Assembly: GCA_037443205.1 (NCBI GenBank)
Contig: JBBIOU010000009.1
Location: 1 to 64,000, forward strand
Origin: JBBIOU01 sp037443205
GTDB taxonomy: Bacteria; Bacteroidota; Bacteroidia; Flavobacteriales_D; UBA2798
Reading direction: 5' to 3'
DNA length: 64,000 bases
Below are positions 51,790 to 60,522 of this stretch, piece after piece. The notes beneath the pieces are model-generated. The model made no database searches. It had not been told where the DNA came from and worked only from the letters and a program-made list of their open reading frames with translations. The translations under genes were made by a program, and so were the position numbers. Position 1 is the stretch's first letter, and every line of letters starts with the position of its first letter.

Positions 51790-52044
51790 TTATGAAAGTT
51801 TATTAACGTGCAAACTTAAACTTGATTTAAGGTTAGCTGCTTTGTTGCGGTGTATGATATTTTTTTTGGCAAGTTTATCTAACATGGCAAATACTTTAGA
51901 AAGCATCTCTTGTGCTTGTTTTTTATCAGTGGTATTGCGCAGCTTTTTAACGGCATTACGCGCAGTTTTGTGGTAATACCTGTTGTGCTCTTTTTTTGCT
52001 TCTGTAGAGCGTATTCGCTTTATAGACGATTTATGATTAGCCAT
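51790..52044 (-). CDS. rpsT: 30S ribosomal protein S20
   Basis: This 84-aa basic small-subunit protein binds 16S rRNA. It has the S20 signature MANHKSSIKRIRSTEAK, then RYYHKTARNAVKKLRN and the alanine/lysine-rich helical remainder ending in LSLHVNKLS. The gene is 25 nt downstream of tRNA-Glu on the same strand and is followed by a strong terminator. Confidence 0.95.
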   Translation of the reverse strand: MANHKSSIKRIRSTEAKKEHNRYYHKTARNAVKKLRNTTDKKQAQEMLSKVFAMLDKLAKKNIIHRNKAANLKSSLSLHVNKLS

Positions 52045-52069
52045 GTTTAATTATTTTGTCTTTTTTTAG

Positions 52070-52141
52070 TAGCCCGTAGGGGAATCGAACCCCTGTTACC
52101 AGAATGAAAATCTGATGTCCTAACCCCTAGACGAACGGGCC
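52070..52141 (-). tRNA. tRNA-Glu (anticodon TTC)
   Basis: This is a 72-nt tRNA on the minus strand. The acceptor GGCCCGT pairs with ACGGGCT (first pair G-U) and the discriminator is A. The D-arm TAGGGGTTAGGA, the anticodon loop TTTTCAT with TTC, and the T-arm AGGGGTTCGATTCCCCT are all present. CCA is not encoded. It is probably cotranscribed with rpsT, 25 nt downstream. Confidence 0.97.
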
Positions 52142-52524
52142 ATTTTATTATTCCCTTTAATTTTTGGGAGTGCAAATGTATAACTTTTTTTACAACAAAA
52201 CAAGTGCTAATTTTTTTTTGCCACAATTTTATAGTTGTGTTTATACAAAGTTATCTGTTTTTAGCGTGTAATCGAAAGAGTCCGGTAAATCAAAAGAAAC
52301 CTCACTCAATTGTCCTTAACCAAGCATTTATAACACTCTCCTCTATTAGAGAGGGACTTAAATACTGCATCCCATTGGGGGATTGGAGGATGGGCACAAT
52401 AAAGCATGGTTCAGTATTAGAAATTCTAACAATATCTGTACAGATTTTGATAAAAATTTGGCTACTTAAAATAAAATTCATAACATTACGGCCTAAAACC
52501 ATATAGTATTTTTTTATCTTAATA
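52142..52524. other. Intergenic region upstream of the FnIII gene
   Basis: No reliable gene was found. A 100-codon open frame (52204-52506) is rejected as chance. Repeat-like fragments include CTCTCCTCTATTAGAGAG near 52337 and TTCAGTATTAGAAATTCTAA near 52411, which resembles the left arm of the multi-hairpin repeat's inner stem. The 3' end holds the start of the gene at 52525. Confidence 0.5.
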
Positions 52525-53148
52525 ATGGAAAGAAGGGCTAAAGTAAATTTGGGCTTAAAAAAAAAGACTCCGGAAGAAAAATTAAAATTAGCCCAGCTAT
52601 TAGCTAAAAAATTAGATAATAACTTGTATTTTCCACCGCCTCATCCGCCTTTAGTACCGGCTGTTGTAATGGCAAATAACATGATATCGGCATATAAAGA
52701 ATTTTTATCGGGCAATAAAGAAGTAAAGCAAGTTTACAAGCAACGCGAAAAGCAATTAGATGAAATGTTGATAAATATCGCAAATTATATAGAGTACCAT
52801 GCTAAGGGTAATGCCGAGATAATAAAAAGTACCGGGCTTGAACTAAAAGGCAGAAACGAACCCATTGGCAAACTTGCAGCCCCAACTCAATGTAGGGTTA
52901 GACTTACCGGTAATCAGGGGGAATTATTGGTAAAAAGCAAGCCTGTTTATGGTGCAAAGGCATATTTAATACAAATTACCGAAACCCCCGAAAACAGCCA
53001 TTCATGGCGTATTATTGAAGGTTCTACCCGGGCGCGGTTTATCATCAAAAATTTAATTAGCGGTAATAAATACTATTTTAGAATTGCCGCTATCGGTGGT
53101 TCGGGAATGAGTGAGTGGTCTGATTATGCAGCTAAAGAAGCACCATAA
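52525..53148 (+). CDS. Fibronectin type III-domain protein
   Basis: This 207-aa cytoplasmic-looking protein has no signal peptide. The N-terminal ~110 residues are helical (KKTPEEKLKLAQLLAKKL, a P-rich turn, then KQVYKQREKQLDEMLINIANYIEYH). The C-terminal ~95 residues form one FnIII beta-sandwich ending in GNKYYFRIAAIGGSGMSEWSDYA. FnIII proteins of this shape recur in Bacteroidota with no known job. It is the first of four tightly spaced genes (53158, 53342, 53914). Confidence 0.75.
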   Translation: MERRAKVNLGLKKKTPEEKLKLAQLLAKKLDNNLYFPPPHPPLVPAVVMANNMISAYKEFLSGNKEVKQVYKQREKQLDEMLINIANYIEYHAKGNAEIIKSTGLELKGRNEPIGKLAAPTQCRVRLTGNQGELLVKSKPVYGAKAYLIQITETPENSHSWRIIEGSTRARFIIKNLISGNKYYFRIAAIGGSGMSEWSDYAAKEAP

Positions 53149-53157
53149 AAATAAGCT

Positions 53158-53349
53158 ATGGCAGAAAATAATAACACAGATAAATATCATTTTACAGTAA
53201 ACGGTAAGCCTTATATTATACAACCCGAAGGTTCCTTAGGCCTGTTGGCATTAGGTTATAAGGGATTGCAGGCATGGAGGGAAGTTAAAAAATCGTTCGT
53301 TAATCAAAACAATTCACACAACTCCAAACAATCGGCCGGGCGTGAATGA
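53158..53349 (+). CDS. Uncharacterised 63-aa protein
   Basis: I do not recognise this 63-aa protein. It contains VNGKPYIIQPEGSLGLLALGYKGLQAW, a short motif with a Gly-rich turn, and a polar Asn/Ser-rich tail. The start is 9 nt after the FnIII gene and the stop overlaps the GTG start of the next gene by 8 nt, so it is probably real and translationally coupled. Confidence 0.65.
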   Translation: MAENNNTDKYHFTVNGKPYIIQPEGSLGLLALGYKGLQAWREVKKSFVNQNNSHNSKQSAGRE

Positions 53350-53917
53350 TAAAACAATAATAGTTGTATCCGGTTTACCCCGCTCAGGAACATCTATGAT
53401 GATGAATATTTTATATCGCTCAGGTATAGAGATATTAACCGATAACTATAGAAAACCTGATGATAATAATCCGCAAGGTTATTTTGAATTTGAGCCGGTA
53501 AAAAAAATAGCAAGCGATGTCAGCTGGATATATCAGGCAGAAAATAAAGCCGTTAAAATAATTGCTCAACTGCTAAAATATTTGCCTCAAACGCATCAGT
53601 ATAAAATTATTTTTATGGAAAGAGAGATCCGTGAAGTAATAGCATCTCAGCAAAAAATGCTGGGTAAATGCGTAGATGCAACAAATACCGAAACCTTAAA
53701 ACATACATTTTTAAAACAAATAGAAAGCATTAAAACCTGGCTGCTTCACCAAAAAAATATAGAAGTTATCTTTATAAACCATAATGACATTATATACAAC
53801 AGTTTGCCAATACTTAACAAACTTTCAGAATTTTTGAATAATGAACTGATTATGCAAAACGGCATAAAAGCCATACAACCCGGTTTGCATCGAAATAAAA
53901 CAGTAAACACACCATGA
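53342..53917 (+). CDS. Sulfotransferase-like P-loop protein
   Basis: This 191-aa protein of the sulfotransferase/P-loop class starts at a GTG codon (53342), read from the overlap with the previous gene and from the motif starting at once. The 5'-phosphosulfate-binding-type P-loop GLPRSGTS is at 11-18, followed by GYFEFEPVKKI and a 3'-phosphate-like segment MEREIREVIASQQKML. It is short compared with typical sulfotransferases (~250-300 aa), so the acceptor-binding part is reduced. The stop overlaps the next gene's ATG as ATGA. Confidence 0.75.
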   Translation: MNDKTIIVVSGLPRSGTSMMMNILYRSGIEILTDNYRKPDDNNPQGYFEFEPVKKIASDVSWIYQAENKAVKIIAQLLKYLPQTHQYKIIFMEREIREVIASQQKMLGKCVDATNTETLKHTFLKQIESIKTWLLHQKNIEVIFINHNDIIYNSLPILNKLSEFLNNELIMQNGIKAIQPGLHRNKTVNTP

Positions 53918-56421
53918 GTAAAAAGAAAAAATTACTGTTGATAGGCTGGGATGCTGCAGATTGGGTTATTATCAATCAACTGATGGCTAAAGGTATGATG
54001 CCCGCCCTGAAAAGCGTTATACAAAGAGGCGTTAGCGGTTATATAGCTACCTTAGACCCTCCGGTATCGCCCATGTTATGGACAACCATAGCAACCGGCA
54101 AACGACCTTTTGAACACGGAATATTAGGTTTTATTGAACCCAATGAAGAGAATACCGATGTACGTCCGGTACATTCTACTTCCCGAAAAGTGAAAGCATT
54201 TTGGAATATACTTAATCAACAAGGATATAAAATGAATGTAGTAGGGTGGTGGCCCAGCCATCCTGCCGAACCTATCAATGGCTGTATGGTGTCAAATTTT
54301 TATCCTTATGAAACCGCCAATAATCTACAGGATGATTGGCCCATGACAGAAGGAACTATTTCAAATGATAAAAACAAAGATATCCTGGCCGAACTACGCA
54401 TCCACCGGGCTGAATTAACCTATGCACATATACTGCCCTTTGTGCCGGATATGCATAAAGTAGATCAAAAAACCGACCCGCGCCTGGGACAAATTGCAAA
54501 GATTATTACCCACAACAGTAGTTTTCATGCGGCAGCCACATGGTTGATGGAAAATACCGAATGGGATATTACGGCAGTGTATTACGATTTGATAGACCAC
54601 CTCTCGCATGTAGGGATGAAATTCAGAGCACCTAAAAAAGAGGGTATCAAAGATGAAATGTTTCAAATATATAAAAATGTAGTTGACGGGGCCTATATTT
54701 TTCAGGATATGATGTTGGAAAGAAAACTGCAATTAGCCGGTAAAGATTGTGCCGTCATGATTCTTTCTGACCATGGCTTTCATTCGGGAGACATGCGTCC
54801 TAAGTATTTACCTAATGAACCTGCCGGTCCCATTAACGAACATGCTCCTTTTGGCATATTTTGCTTTGCAGGCGAAGGAATTAAAAAAAACGAAAAAATA
54901 TTTGGAGCTACTTTACTGGATGTATTGCCTACCTTATTGCATTGGTTTGATTTGCCCGTAGCTAAAGACATGGAAGGAAAAGTATTAACAGAAGCCTTTG
55001 TTAACCCTGCACCGGTAAAATATATCGAATCATGGGAAAATAATAATCAAGGAGAAAGCGCCCAACACCCCGAAAATAAAAGAGTAGATGTAATTGCCAA
55101 TTATGAAGCCATGGCGCAATTGACCGAACTGGGCTATATTGAACAAGCCGGTGAAGATGTAAAAAAACGTATGGATGCATCAGTTACCGAAACCAAATTT
55201 TACCTGGCACGAAGCTATGTTGATGCCGGTAAATTAGACGAAGCCCTGGTATTGTTGAACGATTTATGCGAAAATATAAGACCTGATATTCATAGATACA
55301 GAATTGCATATATACAAACTTTAATCAATAAAAAAATATTTAAAAAAGCTCAGGAGCAGTTAGATAAACTGATTAAATCAGAATATAAATCACAGGGATT
55401 TATTAATTATTTGCAGGGCAAAATATACAGTGGTATGCATCAACCCCGAAAAGCAATAGCCAGCTTTTTAAAAAGTTTAGAAACTTCTTCCAAAGCGCCT
55501 GAAATTCATTTTCAATTAGGTTTACATTATATTTTGATAAGAAATTATACTGCAGCTTTAAATCATTTTAATGAATCGCTGCATTTACATCCCGAAAATG
55601 TATTTGCCCTCTACGGTAAAGGCATGGTATATTATAAAACAGCACAATACGAACAAGCTATCAATACTTTTTTGGATGCGATAGAATTAAAAAAATTTTT
55701 TCCGGCAGCGCATTTTCAGTTGGCAGAAACTTTAATGCAAATAGAAGCATACAACGATGCCGCAGTTGCTTATGAAACCGTATGCAGCCAATTACCCAAC
55801 AACCTAAAAGCCAGAAAAAGGTTAATGGAAATATATAAACATTATTTGCCGGATGATGCAAAATATAAAATTCATCGGGAGGCAATAGAATCTAAAATTA
55901 AACAAAGCATTATTGTGGTTAGCGGGTTAATAGGAAGCAATGCCTCATTGCTTGTGAAAATATTAAACCAGGCCGGTTATGAAGTATGGCACGATGATTT
56001 TAAACATCCTTATTTCGGAGAATTTTCTTACAGCAAAGTGTACGATAAAGAAGGTACATGGGATTGGATACAACAGGCCTGTGGCAAAGTAATTAAAGTA
56101 GAAGCCAATTACCTTTTTAAACTGCCTGATAATTTTAATTATAAACTAATCTATATCAATAGAGATAAAATAGAGCTGTCTAAAATTCAGGCTGCCTTAA
56201 AAAATATGCCTGATAGAGGCTTTTCTATGCAAAATTTAATACTTAACCGGCAACAGGAAGAAAATTTAGAAGAATGGGTTTTTAACAAACCTAATATAGA
56301 TTTGGTTTTTATAGATTATAAAAACCTGATAATCAACACAGAAGAAGAATTGGAAAAAATAGAATCTTTGCTTGAAACAGAACTGAACCGTGCACAAATG
56401 ATTTTACCGGATAATCCGTAA
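53914..56421 (+). CDS. Alkaline-phosphatase-superfamily phosphodiesterase fused to TPR and a degenerate sulfotransferase-like domain
   Basis: This 835-aa protein has three parts. Residues ~1-380 are a type I phosphodiesterase/nucleotide pyrophosphatase (alkaline phosphatase superfamily): LLLIGWDAADW with metal Asp13, PPVSPMLWTTIATG with a Thr nucleophile near 57, VYYDLIDHLSH, MILSDHGFHSG, and NEHAPFGIF. About 400-650 is a TPR solenoid. Residues ~662-835 resemble the 191-aa sulfotransferase-like neighbour but with the P-loop degraded to GLIGSNAS (671-678), so it probably no longer binds PAPS. It has no signal peptide, so it may act in the cytoplasm. The substrate is unknown. Confidence 0.82.
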   Translation: MSKKKKLLLIGWDAADWVIINQLMAKGMMPALKSVIQRGVSGYIATLDPPVSPMLWTTIATGKRPFEHGILGFIEPNEENTDVRPVHSTSRKVKAFWNILNQQGYKMNVVGWWPSHPAEPINGCMVSNFYPYETANNLQDDWPMTEGTISNDKNKDILAELRIHRAELTYAHILPFVPDMHKVDQKTDPRLGQIAKIITHNSSFHAAATWLMENTEWDITAVYYDLIDHLSHVGMKFRAPKKEGIKDEMFQIYKNVVDGAYIFQDMMLERKLQLAGKDCAVMILSDHGFHSGDMRPKYLPNEPAGPINEHAPFGIFCFAGEGIKKNEKIFGATLLDVLPTLLHWFDLPVAKDMEGKVLTEAFVNPAPVKYIESWENNNQGESAQHPENKRVDVIANYEAMAQLTELGYIEQAGEDVKKRMDASVTETKFYLARSYVDAGKLDEALVLLNDLCENIRPDIHRYRIAYIQTLINKKIFKKAQEQLDKLIKSEYKSQGFINYLQGKIYSGMHQPRKAIASFLKSLETSSKAPEIHFQLGLHYILIRNYTAALNHFNESLHLHPENVFALYGKGMVYYKTAQYEQAINTFLDAIELKKFFPAAHFQLAETLMQIEAYNDAAVAYETVCSQLPNNLKARKRLMEIYKHYLPDDAKYKIHREAIESKIKQSIIVVSGLIGSNASLLVKILNQAGYEVWHDDFKHPYFGEFSYSKVYDKEGTWDWIQQACGKVIKVEANYLFKLPDNFNYKLIYINRDKIELSKIQAALKNMPDRGFSMQNLILNRQQEENLEEWVFNKPNIDLVFIDYKNLIINTEEELEKIESLLETELNRAQMILPDNP

Positions 56422-56488
56422 AATAATTAGTTGGGTAGTACAAAGCGCAATTAGATATTTTTTTGTAATATTGAACAAATTTAAGCCT

Positions 56489-57376
56489 ATGAAAAACATT
56501 AACTCAAAAACAAAAAGCCGCTTAAAAAATTACACACTTTTAGCGGGAAGTGCCGTTGCCGGAATTACAGCCGAAGCGCAGATACAATATACAGACCTTA
56601 CACCTGATGTGGTATTAAATTTAGGTAACACATATTCACTCGATCTGAACAACGATATGGTTAATGATTTTACTTTGGGTGTTCAGGCAATTAACACAAG
56701 CAGCAGCAATATTAATGTGGTAGGTAATGCAGCAGGGCTTTTTACCGAAGGAGCTAATGAAGTTATGGCACAACAAGGTACAACCTTCGCTGTTCCATAT
56801 ATTACAGCTCTTAATGCAAATGATTTAATTTCTCCGGCAGGTGCATTTATGACAGCTACCGCCTCTTCTTCGGGAATACCCGGTTTAATTAGATTTTCGG
56901 GTACCGTAGATTTAGGCTTTGGTCCGATTCCACAAAATATTGGTAATTTTAGCAACAATAACCAGCGCTTTATAGGGTTTAAATTTAGTATCGGTACCAA
57001 CACGCACTATGGTTGGGCAAGAATCAGCGTGCCTAATAATGCCAGCACAATGACTATTTATGACTACGCATACAACACCGCACCTAATCAACCTATTAAT
57101 GCCGGTGCGACAGCCGGAATAGAGGATAAACAACTTAGCGATGTTGTAGCCTTGAATTTTGCAAATAACAACATTAATATTCAGGTATTAGGAATAAACA
57201 ATTTGCACAACGGTAAAGTTACTGTATTGAATTTAGCCGGCCAGGAAGTACTTTCTGCACCACTTACTAATTTTAATACCTCAATACCCGCAGATAACTT
57301 ATCAGAAGGTATTTACTTAATAAATATTTCATTTGATGAAGGAGTTTACACTCAAAAACTCTATGTAAGTAAATAA
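56489..57376 (+). CDS. T9SS-secreted protein with type A sorting domain
   Basis: This 295-aa secreted protein starts at ATG 56489. An upstream TTG start at 56471 would add six residues and is less likely. Residues ~1-30 are a signal-like segment (KSRLKNYTLLAGSAVAGITAEAQ). The middle is an uncharacterised beta-rich domain with GTTFAVPYI and FGPIPQNIGNFS. The last ~80 residues (FANNNINIQVLG ... GIYLINISFDEG) form a type A C-terminal sorting domain. It ends at a strong terminator. Confidence 0.8.
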   Translation: MKNINSKTKSRLKNYTLLAGSAVAGITAEAQIQYTDLTPDVVLNLGNTYSLDLNNDMVNDFTLGVQAINTSSSNINVVGNAAGLFTEGANEVMAQQGTTFAVPYITALNANDLISPAGAFMTATASSSGIPGLIRFSGTVDLGFGPIPQNIGNFSNNNQRFIGFKFSIGTNTHYGWARISVPNNASTMTIYDYAYNTAPNQPINAGATAGIEDKQLSDVVALNFANNNINIQVLGINNLHNGKVTVLNLAGQEVLSAPLTNFNTSIPADNLSEGIYLINISFDEGVYTQKLYVSK

Positions 57377-57394
57377 TAATTACAGCCATTTGTA

Positions 57395-57430
57395 AATACC
57401 CTCTGTAATACACAGGGGGTATTTTATTTT
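57395..57430 (+). terminator. Rho-independent terminator
   Basis: AATACCCTCTGT (57395-57406) and ACAGGGGGTATT (57412-57423) form a 12-bp stem around AATAC with one U-G wobble. A TTATTTTA run follows. It ends the T9SS cargo transcript before the convergent DnaJ-domain gene. Confidence 0.88.
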
Positions 57431-57447
57431 ACACCGGATTAAGCAGG

Positions 57448-58194
57448 TTATTTTATGCCTCTTTGTTTTTTGATACTTTCATAAGCCTGCTGTATTTTTT
57501 GAAACTTTTCTTTAGCGTCTTTTTGTACTTCTTCGCCCAGATGAGCTACCTTATCCGGATGATGTTTAACAGCCATTCTGCGATAAGCCCTTTTTACCTC
57601 TTCATCCGTAGCGTTCGCATCAATTTCAAGTATTTTATAGGCACTGGAGGTGTCTTTAATAAACATGGCTTTTATAGAGTCATAATCGCGTTGGCTGATG
57701 CCGCTGTATTCTGCAATGGTTTTTAATGTACGTAATTCGCTCATGTCTATATTTCCATCAGCCAGGGCAAGCTCAAACAACAAGTGCATCAGTTGCAGCT
57801 TCGAAGATAAATCCATGTGCCTTCTTACCTGCGTACATACATGGGCAATATTAAAATCATTATCTATGGCATGTTTTAAAAATTGCAGCATTTCTTTTGA
57901 ACGATATTCATCATAATGCTTTGCCAGAAAGCTTTTTACATAATTCAATTCAGATTTAAGTACTTTGCCATCGGCCTTCATTACAGCAGCCATAAGCACC
58001 AGCAAAACAGCCGTAAAATCACCGGGCTGAGTGTTATATCTGGGACGACCTTTTTCTTTGCGTTCGGTATTAATGTTTTCGCCAGCCGCATCAATAAGCG
58101 TTCCGAGCGCAAAACCAAGAATTGCGCCTATCGGACTGCCCGCTGATAATACCCAGCCAAGTCCGCCACCAATCCACTTCCCAAATTTTGTCAT
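57448..58194 (-). CDS. DjlA-like TerB/DnaJ co-chaperone
   Basis: This 248-aa protein has a glycine-rich N-terminal segment that may insert in the membrane (WIGGGLGWVLSAGSPIGAILGFALG). A TerB-like helical domain (~60-165; KADGKVLKSELNYVKSFLAKH) and a C-terminal J domain (~180-248) with the HPD signature in VKHHPDKVAHLG follow. DnaJ domains stimulate DnaK ATPase, and this arrangement resembles DjlA, a membrane-anchored stress co-chaperone. No dnaK is next to it. Confidence 0.85.
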   Translation of the reverse strand: MTKFGKWIGGGLGWVLSAGSPIGAILGFALGTLIDAAGENINTERKEKGRPRYNTQPGDFTAVLLVLMAAVMKADGKVLKSELNYVKSFLAKHYDEYRSKEMLQFLKHAIDNDFNIAHVCTQVRRHMDLSSKLQLMHLLFELALADGNIDMSELRTLKTIAEYSGISQRDYDSIKAMFIKDTSSAYKILEIDANATDEEVKRAYRRMAVKHHPDKVAHLGEEVQKDAKEKFQKIQQAYESIKKQRGIK

Positions 58195-58250
58195 TTGCTT
58201 GTTTTTATATTTTTTGCACTTCCAAAAATACTATATTTATGCTGTAAAAT

Positions 58251-58682
58251 TTGATGAATAATAACATCGAGCCATATAAAATTATACCTCCTGCCATAAG
58301 TTCGGGCAGTGTATACTTATTTACCACCGATTCGGGGCTTGAATATGAAGTGCGCTTTGCCCGGAAAAAAGACAACTTATTACACGCTACTGTTGCATTT
58401 GGCGTGCTAAATGATGAATTTAACGGTGAAGAATATTCGGTTACCAATCGGGGCGAAGTATATAGAGTAATGGCAACCATAGTAAAAATTGTAAAAAATT
58501 ATATGGCAGAACATCCAAACCTAAGACTGGTAGAATTTACCGGTGAACCCAAATCGGATGAAAATGCCACCATGACAACGCAACGTTTAAGTTTATATAA
58601 TCGCTATTTAAAACAAATATTTAATAATGATTGGGTTTATAAACAACTTGGTAATAAAATGATAGTTGAACGTATCAGATAA
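58251..58682 (+). CDS. Uncharacterised protein
   Basis: I do not recognise the family of this 143-aa soluble protein. Residues ~15-95 alternate beta and alpha (YLFTTDSGLEYEVRFARK, GEVYRVMATIVKIVKNYM). The C-terminal region includes LVEFTGEPKSDENATMTTQRLSLYNRYLKQIF, a pattern I recall in conserved hypothetical proteins that may bind partners. The start is probably one of the two adjacent ATGs at 58251 and 58254. It is divergent from the DnaJ-domain gene, 56 nt apart. Confidence 0.6.
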   Translation: MMNNNIEPYKIIPPAISSGSVYLFTTDSGLEYEVRFARKKDNLLHATVAFGVLNDEFNGEEYSVTNRGEVYRVMATIVKIVKNYMAEHPNLRLVEFTGEPKSDENATMTTQRLSLYNRYLKQIFNNDWVYKQLGNKMIVERIR

Positions 58683-58903
58683 CACATTCTGTCCGCATCT
58701 GGCGAGTCAAATTGAACATTATCGAATTTCTAATACTAAATTATAATTTTTAGGAATGATTACAACTACTTTTTCCTTTTTGTATTATTTGATGTATATT
58801 TTGGGTTAAACTGATAATTATCATTTTTTGCCTTGACATCAATCAATATAAAATTATCTCAATAGCCTGAATTTTGACTTCATAAACTAAAAACCTATCA
58901 ATT

Positions 58904-59086
58904 ATGAAGAAAATAGCAGGCATATTAATTTTAATTTTCGTACTTTTAGTACCGGCAAGGATGATTTATACCGAAATCGGTCAACACAGCAATGTAACCC
59001 ACATATTGATGTTTTTACTTACATTGGCCGGAGTATATATCGGCTTTGCCTTGATAGATAGTAAACAAACAAACAAATCACGTTAA
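58904..59086 (+). CDS. Small two-TM membrane protein
   Basis: This 60-aa protein has two hydrophobic helices (~4-20 and ~31-50: ILMFLLTLAGVYIGFALI) and a basic tail. I do not recognise a family. The gene sits 14 nt before the universal stress protein and is probably cotranscribed with it. Confidence 0.6.
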   Translation: MKKIAGILILIFVLLVPARMIYTEIGQHSNVTHILMFLLTLAGVYIGFALIDSKQTNKSR

Positions 59087-59100
59087 TACTAAAAAGAAAG

Positions 59101-59925
59101 ATGCAAATAAAAAAAATTCTTGTACCAACCGATTTTTCCGAGTGTGCAGAAAATGCATTAGAGGCGGCTATAAAAATAGCAACCGTACTAAATGCTGAAA
59201 TAATTATATTAAATGCATATAGCATGCCCTACACCGGAACAAATGTGATGATAGACATATCAGATGTACTCAAAGAACGCTCTTATGAAGACCTTAATAA
59301 ATTACTTCATAAACTTAAGCAATCGGGCAAAGACAAGAATATAAGTATTCACATTGTTAGTGAATATGGCCCGGCTGCCGAAATAATAGCCTCGGTTGCT
59401 GATACGCAAGGAGTTGATTTAGTAATTATGGGTACCAAGGGTGCCGGATCACTTGCCTCTAAACTACTTGGCAGCATTACTTCTAATGCCTTGGCAAAAG
59501 TTAAAAAACCCATTCTGGTTGTACCCGAAAAAGCTATTGATTTTGATATAAAAAACATAGTTTTAGCTTCTGATTTGCATACCCAATATTCTGAAAAATT
59601 AAATGCATTAATTGTTTTAGCGAAAGCATTTTCGGCAAGGGTAAATATTTTATACGTAAATACGCATGCAGAGGAGAAGCCTGCAATAGCAAAGGCTATC
59701 GAAGGTGTTAAACTCAATGCCTTGCTTCGGGATGTTGATCATGATTTTGTTGTAACAGATAATTATGACGCAGAAGAAGGAATAAACCAATATGCAGCAA
59801 CACATCAAACCGATGTGTTAGCCGTAATACCACATCATTACGGTTTTTTTGAAAGGCTGTTTCATCGCAGCATAAGTAAAAAATTAAGCCTGCATAGCAA
59901 TATCCCATTATTGGTATTGAATTAG
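59101..59925 (+). CDS. Tandem-domain universal stress protein
   Basis: This 274-aa protein has two UspA domains (~1-142 and ~148-274). The first has the ATP-binding-like end VIMGTKGAGSLASKLLGSITSNALAKVKKPILVVPE (the G2xG9x(S/T) pattern); the second has lost this motif (VIPHHYGFFERLFHRSISKKLS). UspA proteins respond to starvation and stress, and the asymmetry suggests only one nucleotide site is functional. It is 14 nt from the small membrane protein and its stop overlaps the convergent methyltransferase by 4 nt. Confidence 0.88.
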   Translation: MQIKKILVPTDFSECAENALEAAIKIATVLNAEIIILNAYSMPYTGTNVMIDISDVLKERSYEDLNKLLHKLKQSGKDKNISIHIVSEYGPAAEIIASVADTQGVDLVIMGTKGAGSLASKLLGSITSNALAKVKKPILVVPEKAIDFDIKNIVLASDLHTQYSEKLNALIVLAKAFSARVNILYVNTHAEEKPAIAKAIEGVKLNALLRDVDHDFVVTDNYDAEEGINQYAATHQTDVLAVIPHHYGFFERLFHRSISKKLSLHSNIPLLVLN

Positions 59926-60440
59926 TGGGTTAAGTGCCACATAACAATACCGGCACAAACCGAAATATTAAGCGAGTGTTTGGTGCCATATTGTGGTATT
60001 TCTATCACAGCATCGCAGTTATCAATCACATCCTGATCTATTCCGCCCACTTCATTGCCAAAAACAACGGCCATTTTATTTCCGACAGGCTTAAAATTAT
60101 TCAGAAAGATTTTTTTTTCGGTCTGTTCTATAGCATAAAGGGTATAACCTTGTTTACGTAGTTCATTCAGGGCGCTCAGGGTTTGTTGATGGTGCTGCCA
60201 GTTCACTGTTTCGGTAGCTCCTAAGGCTGTTTTATGTATATCGCGATGGGGAGGCAAAGGTGTATAACCGCACAGCATGATTTTCTCTATTTTGAAAGCA
60301 TCGGCAGTTCTGAAAATACTACCTACGTTATGATGACTGCGTATATTATCCAGCACAATCACCAATTTGTTTTTTTCAATTTGCTTATACTCTTCGGGTT
60401 TTAATCTTCCCAGTTCCTGTAATTGTAGTTTTCTGTTCAT
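59922..60440 (-). CDS. SpoU/TrmH-family RNA 2'-O-methyltransferase
   Basis: This 172-aa SPOUT methyltransferase with a trefoil-knot fold uses SAM to methylate the ribose 2'-hydroxyl of tRNA or rRNA. Motif 1 NIRSHHNVGSIFRTADAF (~33-50), motif 2 AVVFGNEVGGI (~134-144) and motif 3 IEIPQYGTKHSLNISVCAGIV (~146-166) are present. It is at the lower size limit for the family and lacks the N-terminal L30e-like substrate domain. The target cannot be assigned from sequence. Confidence 0.88.
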   Translation of the reverse strand: MNRKLQLQELGRLKPEEYKQIEKNKLVIVLDNIRSHHNVGSIFRTADAFKIEKIMLCGYTPLPPHRDIHKTALGATETVNWQHHQQTLSALNELRKQGYTLYAIEQTEKKIFLNNFKPVGNKMAVVFGNEVGGIDQDVIDNCDAVIEIPQYGTKHSLNISVCAGIVMWHLTH

Positions 60441-60522
60441 AACATTTAATAAACAATAGGGTACAAAAAAACATTATTTTAAACACTTAAAATATTTTAG
60501 CACACTGAAATTTTTATTAAAA

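Noticed and set aside
52204..52506. 100-codon open frame before the FnIII gene
   Set aside because: The sequence is intergenic with repeat fragments; no recognisable domain and atypical composition.
58205..58480. 91-codon frame opposite the 58251 gene
   Set aside because: Antisense shadow of the plus-strand gene with no feature of its own.
58681..58760. Possible decayed copy of the multi-hairpin repeat
   Set aside because: Only short pieces (CCGCATCTGGCGAG, AATTTCTAATACT) match; the paired stems are gone, so I cannot support it.
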